A stretch of DNA of 64,000 nt from Paenibacillus alginolyticus DSM 5050 = NBRC 15375 (GTDB lineage: Bacteria > Bacillota > Bacilli > Paenibacillales > NBRC-103111). Positions 43,138 through 51,189 of this stretch are shown here, piece after piece. The notes under the pieces were generated by a model. It did not search any database and was not told where the DNA came from. It was given only the letters and a program-made list of their open reading frames with translations. The stretch covers positions 1 to 64,000 of the forward strand of contig NZ_AUGY01000045.1 of the NCBI RefSeq assembly GCF_000422905.1, read 5' to 3'. The translations under genes and the position numbers were made by a program. Every line of letters starts with the position of its first letter. Position 1 is the first letter of the stretch.

Positions 43138-44112
43138 CTATTCCACCAGCCCGGTGCGCTCCACACCCTGGATGAAATATTTTTGCAGGAACAAATAGAC
43201 AAGTAACAGCGGAGCGACGACAAGGAACGTGGCCGCCATTACGGTCGGCAGACCAAACGTTTCCATCCCGTGCGTAGCGGATGTTTCGTTCAGCGATTGG
43301 TACAGCCGCGGAAGCATCATCGGCAGCGTGTATTTGTCCTCCGAAGTCAAATAGATGTTAGGTTCGAAGAAGTCGTTCCAGTGCCATACGAGTGACAGCA
43401 GCACGGTTACGACGATGGCCGGCGTCGTCAGCGGTAAAATGATTCGCCAGTAGACTCGGAAACTGCCGCAGCCGTCGACGCGAGCCGCATCCTCCAGCTC
43501 CCAGGGCAAATTGCGGAACAGCTGACGGAAAATAAAGATAAACAGCGCCCCACGAAGTCCGTTAGCAAAAAATGCAGGTACAACGATGGGCGCGAACGTG
43601 TCCATCCAACCCATTGCTTTATACTGGATAAACAACGGAATGATCACCGTTTGCGGTGGAATGATGAGCGTAAACATAGCCAGCATGAAAAGCGCCTCAC
43701 GCCCTGGAAATTTGATCCGGGCGAAGCCGTACGCAACGAAAGAGCAAGCAAGCACTTGACCGACAACACTGAGCAGGGATGTAGTCGCCGAGTTAAAAAA
43801 ATGGTCCCAGTACTTGAGGCCGACGATCCCGTATGCGTAGTTTTGCCATGCCATGCTTGTCGGAATCCACTTGATCGTGAAATTCAGCAGGTCAGGAGGC
43901 GTTTTTAAGGACGTTGTAATCATATAGATGAACGGATAAAGAAAAACGAACGACAAATCGATCAGCAGGCAGTAAACGAAGATCCGGTACACGACGCCGA
44001 ACCAGCGGCTTCTGCTCGCCAGCCGGCTCGCAGTGAGCCGCAAGAAACGGGGCATCCTTTCCAGAGCAGCATCAGGGTGCCGTGGCGCTGATATTCCGTC
44101 TGCGTTTTTCAT
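43138..44112 (-). CDS. Carbohydrate ABC permease (MalG/UgpE type)
   Basis: A 324-aa inner-membrane protein with six helices and the EAA loop EDAARVDGCGSFRVYWRI, which docks on the ATPase. The N-terminal 45 residues are basic and polar, longer than usual. It pairs with the permease at 44131-44994. No binding protein or ATPase lies directly next to this pair, so it may share the large binding protein at 51190-54165 and a distant MsmX-type ATPase. Confidence 0.92.
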   Translation of the reverse strand: MKNADGISAPRHPDAALERMPRFLRLTASRLASRSRWFGVVYRIFVYCLLIDLSFVFLYPFIYMITTSLKTPPDLLNFTIKWIPTSMAWQNYAYGIVGLKYWDHFFNSATTSLLSVVGQVLACSFVAYGFARIKFPGREALFMLAMFTLIIPPQTVIIPLFIQYKAMGWMDTFAPIVVPAFFANGLRGALFIFIFRQLFRNLPWELEDAARVDGCGSFRVYWRIILPLTTPAIVVTVLLSLVWHWNDFFEPNIYLTSEDKYTLPMMLPRLYQSLNETSATHGMETFGLPTVMAATFLVVAPLLLVYLFLQKYFIQGVERTGLVE

Positions 44113-44130
44113 AGACTTTGGTCACTCCTT

Positions 44131-44994
44131 TCATCGTTCTCCGGAATAAAAGATGAAGCGTCTGGACGCGGCGAATATGATCACAATGATCACAAAGACT
44201 AGCGCAAAATAGATCCATCCAAGCGCTGCCGCATAGCCGAGCTCAATCTTGACGAATCCGATATCGCGAATATACAGCATTATCCGGTTCGTTACATCGG
44301 TAAAGGAATCAACCAGCGTGTAAACCAAATTGAGTAAAATGACGGGCGATACGAGCGGAAGCGTGATTTTCCAGAACATCTCCCATTCGGTTGCCCCGTC
44401 ACATTTAGAAGATTCGTACAGTGACGGCGAGATACCCTGCAGCCCAGCCAAAAACAGCAAAATCTGCACTCCTGTTTTCCAAAAGATCAGCGTCAGGCGG
44501 CTGAGCAGGTCAAACACAAACTGTGAGAACGCCGGCCCCATATAAATGAATGCGGACTCCGGCAAGCCGATCCCGTTTACCAGCGTTTTCTGGCCTACAC
44601 CTGCATAAAGCAATTGCTGCAGAACCATACCTGAACCAATCAGCACCGGGAGGAAGAATGCGGCACGGAAAAACGCTCGACCTCTGATTCTATGGTTCAG
44701 CAAGATGGCGATGAAGAGCGAGAACACAATGATTAAAGGCGTGTTGATGACGGTGTCCTGAATGACAGAGACGAACAGTGGCACAAACTGCGGATCCAAT
44801 ACGAACGCATGTTTGAAATTCAACCAGCCGACGTATTTCAACTGAAAGCTTCCTACACCTTCCACATCATGGAAGCTTAACCACAACGAGTAGACGAGCG
44901 GAAAGACCATGAACAGCAGAAATCCGACGAGCCACGGGGAAATGTAGACGTAGCCGGCAAGCATTTTTTTTCGCTCCAAACCGATTCGCTTCAC
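44131..44994 (-). CDS. Carbohydrate ABC permease (MalF/UgpA type)
   Basis: A 287-aa protein with six membrane helices (GYVYISPWLVGFLLFMVFPLVYSLWLS is the standard first helix) and an EAA loop (YESSKCDGATEWEMFWKI) in which Ala-Ala is replaced by Ser-Ser. GTG is the start, with GGAGGGG lying in the final codons of the DUF5696 gene, so it is translationally linked to that gene. Confidence 0.92.
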   Translation of the reverse strand: MKRIGLERKKMLAGYVYISPWLVGFLLFMVFPLVYSLWLSFHDVEGVGSFQLKYVGWLNFKHAFVLDPQFVPLFVSVIQDTVINTPLIIVFSLFIAILLNHRIRGRAFFRAAFFLPVLIGSGMVLQQLLYAGVGQKTLVNGIGLPESAFIYMGPAFSQFVFDLLSRLTLIFWKTGVQILLFLAGLQGISPSLYESSKCDGATEWEMFWKITLPLVSPVILLNLVYTLVDSFTDVTNRIMLYIRDIGFVKIELGYAAALGWIYFALVFVIIVIIFAASRRFIFYSGER

Positions 44995-44996
44995 AT

Positions 44997-47222
44997 TTAC
45001 CCCTCCTTCGGCAAGACGGCGTAATTTTCTCCGGGTACGGAATGGCCGTTAATTTGAGTCGCGTCAGTTCCATAGTTGACGATAACGCGCGTTCCGTCCT
45101 CGTAGGTCGTTTGAAACACACGGTCCTTCAGCTTACGGTGGTCGACCATCGGCTGCGACCAGGAGATGCGGAGTTTATCGCTCATTTCTTTATACGTCTT
45201 GACAACGGTGTTGGACCAACTGCTGTAACGGGAGCTGAACAGGTCGGCAAAGAACGTGTCCTTCAGTTCGTCCGAGTGTTGATAAGTGAGCTGATAAAAC
45301 GGCATATATCCATATTCCACCATTTTCAAGAATTGCATCTGCGGGTCGTGGAACAAATTCTGAGGTATGCCGGAATAAGGAATCACCCCGTGGATGACCA
45401 TTTGGTAGAAGGGCACCGTTTCGTCCGTGAAGAAAAATCCGCTGTCCTGCATCCCCAAGCTGAAGATCCGGTCCGCGTAAGGAAGAACGTATGAATTCCC
45501 GCCTGTAACTGCCGCTCCGCCGAACTGAGAACGCGATTTGCCCATCATCTCCATCCATTCGGCGGCGGTTCCTTCACGAGTCAGCGGAAAAGTATCATTG
45601 TAATCAAAATAATTCATCGTTCCGAACGCATCGAATTGAATTCCTGAGATCGGCAGCGACTTTAAATTTTTGAGATAGGTGTTCTGGAAAAACAAGTTCC
45701 GCTTGCGGGCGTTCAACAAGAACGATACATTATACGGATCCGTGACCGGAAAATGATTCGCCCCCTTGATGACGTCATCGCGCTCCGAGAAGCTGCCGTT
45801 CGAGCCTCCCTTAAACGCATGTACAAAGTCGTCCGTCAAATACAGTCGCACACCATTCTCTTTGGCCATGCGTGATAATGCTTCCAGGCCGTTCATGCTG
45901 CCCAGCTGGGATGAAGCAGGAAGCTCCGAGGGCAGGAAGCCGAACCCTTGCTTGGTCCAGCCAAGCAAATTCGCAGATATCGATTCGATCCCCTTATCGT
46001 GAAGATCCTTCAAGATTTGTGCCGCTTGTTCGAATGTGGTTGTCGGCAAAAACCGGTCGGTTAGGATGCGCTGTTGTTTAATCCCCATCAGCAAGTCGAC
46101 GCCGAGCGGAATAGGATCGCCTTTCTTCATTCGCGGAATCAGGCCCTTTTCTTTAAGTAAATAGCCGCGGTATGAGACGGCCATATGACTGTAATTGGCC
46201 TCATCCCCGCCATAGAACAGGTAACGTATCGTATGGTTTTCGCGCAGTACATTTTTCTCCGCCCGAACCGCCAAGTTCCCGTTCTGCTTCACGGCTTCGT
46301 AGGACCTGCGGTAAGTTAATTCCGCCGAAGTTCTGTTCAAGTTAATTAAATAGCCGCTGGGGGCATAAACGACGGATGAATCGAATTCTCCCTCCGTAAT
46401 GATTCCCATAAAGGCGTTGTTCTTCACCTTCATACCGAATACTGGCAAATACGCATTTTCAGGCTGATTGTAGTCGTTAAACGAAATCTGATCGGAGCCG
46501 AATACTGCTGAGTGATAGGGCTCCATATATTGAGGATGATTCGGTTTGAAATAAGATATGGCCCCAGGCCCGTCAGGATAAAATCCGTATCCCTCGACTT
46601 CATCGCCGGCCGCTCCAAAGAACGGCAGCGGTGACAATCTCATGATCACGTACTCCTCCGATTCTTTGATTGAATCCGCCGGCACGTGAACCTCCAACCC
46701 GCCGTTATTCAGTTGAAATTGCATGGTGAAGCTCAGTTTCAGCTGCTGCAAATCGTAATGTACTGATATCCCGTTCTCTATCGGCTTCGACTCCATCTGC
46801 GGCTGCAGCAAGACCGAGTTCGACTCCAACACTTCCAATGTAGGCGTGTTCGGGTTCGTGTAGCTTAAATGGAAAATCGATTGGCTGTCCGACTTCCACA
46901 AATCGTTCCCGTCTACGTTGGCATCCTTAAGCGGATAGGCCGAACGCCAAACGTGTCCATCCCGTTTATCCTTAACCTGAAGGGCCGAATCCTGGGAACG
47001 GAAATACAGCTCCAACTGGTCGGTCTCTGCAGCCTTGGTGAATCCTTCATCCGACGGCAAACCGATAACTCCAGCGGCAGCAGCATCAGCTTGTTTGGCT
47101 TCCTGAGCCTCTGTTCCCCCGACGGACTGAGCGGGAAGGTGCTGACGAATTTTCATGGCAACGATGATGATAATCGCCAGCACGGCGATCCATAGGATCC
47201 GTTTGATCCAATTTTTCTTCAT
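44997..47222 (-). CDS. DUF5696 membrane-anchored protein, putative glycosidase-like
   Basis: A 741-aa protein with one N-terminal membrane anchor (KKNWIKRILWIAVLAIIIIVAMKI) and an extracellular body. The region 60-330 is beta-rich (sandwich-like; EVEGYGFYPDGPGAISYF). The region about 370-670 looks like a TIM barrel: TFEQAAQILKDLHDKGIESISANLLGW, RLYLTDDFVHAF and GIQFDAFGTMNYFDYNDTFP. The last resembles the nucleophile strand of GH31/GH36-type enzymes. As far as I know DUF5696 proteins have no assigned function. Position between permease pairs suggests processing of the glycan before uptake. The start at 47222 follows GGGGAGG. Confidence 0.75.
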   Translation of the reverse strand: MKKNWIKRILWIAVLAIIIIVAMKIRQHLPAQSVGGTEAQEAKQADAAAAGVIGLPSDEGFTKAAETDQLELYFRSQDSALQVKDKRDGHVWRSAYPLKDANVDGNDLWKSDSQSIFHLSYTNPNTPTLEVLESNSVLLQPQMESKPIENGISVHYDLQQLKLSFTMQFQLNNGGLEVHVPADSIKESEEYVIMRLSPLPFFGAAGDEVEGYGFYPDGPGAISYFKPNHPQYMEPYHSAVFGSDQISFNDYNQPENAYLPVFGMKVKNNAFMGIITEGEFDSSVVYAPSGYLINLNRTSAELTYRRSYEAVKQNGNLAVRAEKNVLRENHTIRYLFYGGDEANYSHMAVSYRGYLLKEKGLIPRMKKGDPIPLGVDLLMGIKQQRILTDRFLPTTTFEQAAQILKDLHDKGIESISANLLGWTKQGFGFLPSELPASSQLGSMNGLEALSRMAKENGVRLYLTDDFVHAFKGGSNGSFSERDDVIKGANHFPVTDPYNVSFLLNARKRNLFFQNTYLKNLKSLPISGIQFDAFGTMNYFDYNDTFPLTREGTAAEWMEMMGKSRSQFGGAAVTGGNSYVLPYADRIFSLGMQDSGFFFTDETVPFYQMVIHGVIPYSGIPQNLFHDPQMQFLKMVEYGYMPFYQLTYQHSDELKDTFFADLFSSRYSSWSNTVVKTYKEMSDKLRISWSQPMVDHRKLKDRVFQTTYEDGTRVIVNYGTDATQINGHSVPGENYAVLPKEG

Positions 47223-47241
47223 TTGTGAGGATGTCCTCCCC

Positions 47242-47889
47242 TCATTTGAACTGTAAATACAGCACTTCGTTATAAACATCCTTCACGAATATAACGACGT
47301 GGTTGGTCAGCGCAAAGATCAAGCCGATCGTCGCCCAACAGATGATGAGCGTAAACAGGCTCAACAGCGTGACCCCGATCGTTTTCTTAAGGGAATAGTC
47401 GTTCATTACGCCAAGATTGATGATCAATAACCCCCCGACCCACAGCCAGACGATCCATTTCAGCACAATGTACAAATACAGTTCGTCGCGTGTCAGCAGA
47501 AGTGTCACCGCTGCAATAGGGAGAGTAAATACGATGTAAGGGATCATGGAATAAGCTACTGCGAGCAGGACGTTGCCGAAGAAGGTTTCACCGTCCATAA
47601 TCGATGTGATCAAATAACAACTGACCGCCCAAGACAGAAGCGGCAGGATGATACGTACGATTTCCAACACCATATTTGCATCTTCGGGCTGCAAGCTGCT
47701 GACGTGGAAGGATGTCATCAAGATGGATGCAACCCGCACGGCGAACGTTAGCAGCAGCAGGATGCATGCGGCAGTAAAGCTTCGATAGCCGCGCAGCTCG
47801 CGAAATCCGTCGGCCGGGTGGAACAAGACGGCTAAGCCGATCTCAAGCGGCCGCCGGACGCGTACCAGCACAGTAATATTCCCGCTCAA
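47242..47889 (-). CDS. Yip1-domain membrane protein
   Basis: A 215-aa protein with five membrane helices in the Yip1/DUF1282 pattern (PLEIGLAVLFHPADGFRELRGYR at the N-terminus, AYSMIPYIVFTLPIAAV in the middle). The start is the TTG at 47887-47889, because AAGGAGG lies 8 nt upstream. It overlaps the stop of the NHL gene (TTGA), so the two are translationally coupled. Yip1 proteins are poorly understood in bacteria. Here it sits between a propeller membrane protein and DUF5696, suggesting a shared membrane complex. Confidence 0.82.
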   Translation of the reverse strand: MSGNITVLVRVRRPLEIGLAVLFHPADGFRELRGYRSFTAACILLLLTFAVRVASILMTSFHVSSLQPEDANMVLEIVRIILPLLSWAVSCYLITSIMDGETFFGNVLLAVAYSMIPYIVFTLPIAAVTLLLTRDELYLYIVLKWIVWLWVGGLLIINLGVMNDYSLKKTIGVTLLSLFTLIICWATIGLIFALTNHVVIFVKDVYNEVLYLQFK

Positions 47890-49313
47890 TAGCCTAACCT
47901 CCTTACGATCATTTGGGCTAACCCACGGAGCCTCTTGAAGATAAAATAAAGAACATACAGCAGCAAGGCGAGAATCAGCAAAATCCAACCGAAGTGGTTC
48001 TTCATATATTGTCTGCGGTACTGCCCAAAGGCGTCGGAGTAGCCCTCCTGGTCCCCGGCCAGCTTAAATTCAGCCATCGATTCCTGCCACCGCTCCTGCT
48101 TATAGAGCGCCTTCGCCACCCCGCGATGCGCGAGTGGATAATTCTCATCGATCTGCAGCACCTCATGCCACGGCTTCAACGCTTCTTCATAACGTCCGTT
48201 GAAGTATAGCGCGCTCGCCTGATGAATCAATTCCGAGAAGCGCGTCGGTTCGAATACCTGAATGTTATTGCGGTCCCGGTCCAAAACGAAGATTCGCCCT
48301 TGCTGGTCGACCCCGATGCTCGAAGGATATTCAAACGTTCCCTTCACACTCCCGTGTCCGCCAAATACGGCGAGCAGATTGCCTTCCTGATTGTACTGGT
48401 AAATCTTCCGCGATGTGGCGTCCAATGCATTAATGATGCCATATTGGTCCACCGCGATGTCGACGAAATAAGGCATTGCCAACGAGCCGGATTCAATCGA
48501 CTTCTCCCCGTAAAAGGTGTCTTTCTTAAAAATATTGGTCCCCAGCGCGTTTAATTTTTTAATTTGATCCTTATCGATGAGTACCGTCGGAGAATAGATG
48601 TATCCTTCCTCATCCATCGTCAAATTCGCATGCTGGGGCGGAACCGCTTTGCTCAGCTGCTCTTTCTGTTCCGGTGTCGCCAAAAGCCGGATGAGAAGCT
48701 GCTGCCAGCTGAAAGGAACGTGATTGGCCGCGAGGTAGCCGCGGAACTGATTGTTGGCGTCGATCATAATGAAACCGTTCGGGTCATTGCGATCCAGTAC
48801 GTTCAAATATCCTCGCTTATCGATCAACACTTTGTTCGGTGAAAAGTTGGCGTTCCCTTTCATGAGGGACGTCTTCGGCCGAACGAACTCCTCAATTTTA
48901 GCGCCCTTCGGATCAAGGTGGATGATTTTTCCGTTTCCCGTATCGGCAACGAACATATCGTCCAATTCGTCGACGAAGATGCCTTCAGGTCCGTTAAGTT
49001 TCACCCCTTGTTCTTCCCCGAATATTCCGAGCACGCGGCCTTTCGGATCAAGTTTCACGATCCGGTTGTTGCCCGTATCGACCACGTACAAAAGTCCTTT
49101 CGAATCAATAAACAAGTCGCTCGCTTTGTTAAACGGTTTCTGGCCGATATTCATAATAACCTCTCCGACCGTATATGCTAGCGGGATCGGCACCCGGTAA
49201 TCATGAAGCGGATCGCGTGTATAGGATATTTGCGGCATAGCGCGAACAGGTTCACTTACTAGCATCAGCAGAAAGACGAGGCAAAAGAAACATGCCGAGG
49301 CGCGTCGTAACAT
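47886..49313 (-). CDS. NHL-propeller/TPR protein with C-terminal membrane helix
   Basis: A 475-aa exported protein. After a signal peptide (cleavage about residue 25, EPVRA-MP) come NHL repeats (about 50-350; DLFIDSKGLLYVVDTGNNRIVKLDPKGRV). TPR-like helices follow (about 365-425; ALYFNGRYEEALKPWHEVLQIDENYPLAHRGVAKALY), then one membrane helix (GWILLILALLLYVLYFI) and a short basic tail. The propeller would face outward, tethered to the membrane. It is coupled to the Yip1 gene and lies 11 bp after a permease gene. It probably acts as a binding or scaffold subunit of the importer cassette. Confidence 0.82.
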   Translation of the reverse strand: MLRRASACFFCLVFLLMLVSEPVRAMPQISYTRDPLHDYRVPIPLAYTVGEVIMNIGQKPFNKASDLFIDSKGLLYVVDTGNNRIVKLDPKGRVLGIFGEEQGVKLNGPEGIFVDELDDMFVADTGNGKIIHLDPKGAKIEEFVRPKTSLMKGNANFSPNKVLIDKRGYLNVLDRNDPNGFIMIDANNQFRGYLAANHVPFSWQQLLIRLLATPEQKEQLSKAVPPQHANLTMDEEGYIYSPTVLIDKDQIKKLNALGTNIFKKDTFYGEKSIESGSLAMPYFVDIAVDQYGIINALDATSRKIYQYNQEGNLLAVFGGHGSVKGTFEYPSSIGVDQQGRIFVLDRDRNNIQVFEPTRFSELIHQASALYFNGRYEEALKPWHEVLQIDENYPLAHRGVAKALYKQERWQESMAEFKLAGDQEGYSDAFGQYRRQYMKNHFGWILLILALLLYVLYFIFKRLRGLAQMIVRRLGY

Positions 49314-49324
49314 CGTCTCACCTC

Positions 49325-50191
49325 CTACGATTTAATGCCGGAGTACGCCATCGTATTGATCACCATTTTCTGAAATGCGAGGAAAATCAAGATCGGCGGC
49401 AAGGTCACGAGCAGCGTACCCGCGGCCACCGCTCCGGACCGGGCCACGGTGCCGGGTCCTCCGGCCAGCGTCTGCAAGGCAAGCGGAAGCGTCTTCATCG
49501 ATTCGCTTGTCGTAAACACAAGCGGGGTGAAATAATCATTCCAGTTGGCGATGAATGCAAAAATGATCAGTGTGGCCCAAGCAGGACGGCATACGGGCAT
49601 GACCACCCTCCAAAAGATACGCCATTCTGAGGCCCCGTCGATATGCGCGGCTTCAAGAAGAGCATCCGGGATTTGATCGATGAACTGCTTCATCAAAAAA
49701 ATGTTATAAGCCACCGCCAGCTTAGGCAGTACGAGCGACCAATACGTATCCAGCATCCCGAGGTTGGAAATGACCATATAGGTCGGAATTTGCGTCACCT
49801 GGGGCGTGAACATGAGCGCTGAAATTATGACGGCGAATAAAGCGTTTGCTCCTGGCAGACGGTATTTGGACAATACGTAGGCGCCCAAGCAGCAGATCAC
49901 GAGCGTCCCTACGACGATGGCAACGGAAACGAACACGCTGTTGAAGATGTACCTTGTGAAAGGTACGATCGAGGTATCCGTCGCCGTCAGCAGGTCGAAG
50001 AAGTTGCGCAGCGTCGGCTTGTGCACAAAGAACCGCGGCGGGTACAGAAACAGCTCGTCTAGCGGCTTGAATGCCGTGGAAACCATGTATACAATCGGCA
50101 GCGCGGTGAATGAGACAAGCGCCAGTATGAACAAATACAATAGAGCCCATTTCAACGATGTGCTCAGCTTTTCGGCGCGAATGATCGGCAT
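49325..50191 (-). CDS. Carbohydrate ABC permease (MalG type)
   Basis: A 288-aa six-helix permease with the EAA loop EAAHIDGASEWRIFWRVVMP. The start at 50191 was chosen for GGGGGAG, 7 nt away, over the GTG six codons upstream. It pairs with the permease at 50206-51162 and follows a large solute-binding protein in the same operon. Confidence 0.92.
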   Translation of the reverse strand: MPIIRAEKLSTSLKWALLYLFILALVSFTALPIVYMVSTAFKPLDELFLYPPRFFVHKPTLRNFFDLLTATDTSIVPFTRYIFNSVFVSVAIVVGTLVICCLGAYVLSKYRLPGANALFAVIISALMFTPQVTQIPTYMVISNLGMLDTYWSLVLPKLAVAYNIFLMKQFIDQIPDALLEAAHIDGASEWRIFWRVVMPVCRPAWATLIIFAFIANWNDYFTPLVFTTSESMKTLPLALQTLAGGPGTVARSGAVAAGTLLVTLPPILIFLAFQKMVINTMAYSGIKS

Positions 50192-50205
50192 ACGCCCACT
50201 CCCCC

Positions 50206-51162
50206 TCACTCGTCTTTGGACGAAAACAGTCTCATAGCGATCCTTCCGAGGCCGAAGGTCACGATAAACAGCACGGCGGCGATGGAGGACGCGTAGCCAA
50301 GCTCAAAGCGGATAAATGCATAATCGTAGAGATGGCTGATAATCGTGTGGCCGGCATAATTCGGGCTCGGCATGCCAGCCATCGCCACGGCGATATCGAA
50401 AACACCGAACGAGGCCACGATCGCGTTGACCGCCCCGAACAGCATTTGCGGCTTCATGAACGGAACAGTGATATACCAAAGCTCCTGAAACTTATTGCGG
50501 ATTCCGTCGATTGATCCCGCCTCGTACAGCTCTTTTGGGACGTTCTGCAAACCCGCCAGAAAGACGAGAAATCCGGTTCCCATACTCATCCAGAGAGATA
50601 CAATGATAACGACCGGAAGGATCGTCTTCGGATTATCTACCCATAGCACCGGCTCGCTGATGATGCCCCAATTGAGCAACCAGTGGTTCAACATTCCGTA
50701 GCGGTCACCCGAGAAAATATACAGCCATACGACCGAAAGCGCGATGGAACTCGTAATGGAAGGCACATAAAAGGCAAACGCGAATATCGATCGGCCGCGC
50801 AGGTTATTGATCACCCAAGCGAGCATGAAGGATAACAAATAGCTGACTGGTCCGGTAACGACGGAAAAGATGAACGTATTTTGAATCGCCTTGATAAAGA
50901 TGTCGTCATCCAGGAACAAGATCTTATAGTTGGTCAGTCCGATCCAGCGTGCTGGTTGAAGCATATTATAGTAAGTAAAGCTCAACCGAATGGAATCAAG
51001 AACCGGAATGACCGTAAATAGGATGAAAAGAACCAGGAACGGGCTAAGGAACAAGTAACCGGTTAGCACCTTCTTCCAACGCGGCGACAATCTCAGAATG
51101 CTTCGTTCCCGGCGCTGCAGCGCAGGTCGTTCCGTCTGTGCAGTAGGAATACCGCTTTGCAT
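50206..51162 (-). CDS. Carbohydrate ABC permease (MalF type)
   Basis: A 318-aa six-helix permease with the EAA loop YEAGSIDGIRNKFQELWYI and a basic, polar N-terminal extension of about 30 residues. The start follows GAGGAGGGA. It lies 27 bp downstream of the 991-aa binding protein and 14 bp before its partner permease. Confidence 0.92.
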   Translation of the reverse strand: MQSGIPTAQTERPALQRRERSILRLSPRWKKVLTGYLFLSPFLVLFILFTVIPVLDSIRLSFTYYNMLQPARWIGLTNYKILFLDDDIFIKAIQNTFIFSVVTGPVSYLLSFMLAWVINNLRGRSIFAFAFYVPSITSSIALSVVWLYIFSGDRYGMLNHWLLNWGIISEPVLWVDNPKTILPVVIIVSLWMSMGTGFLVFLAGLQNVPKELYEAGSIDGIRNKFQELWYITVPFMKPQMLFGAVNAIVASFGVFDIAVAMAGMPSPNYAGHTIISHLYDYAFIRFELGYASSIAAVLFIVTFGLGRIAMRLFSSKDE

Positions 51163-51189
51163 ACCGTTTCCCTCCTCTCGTGCGGTATA

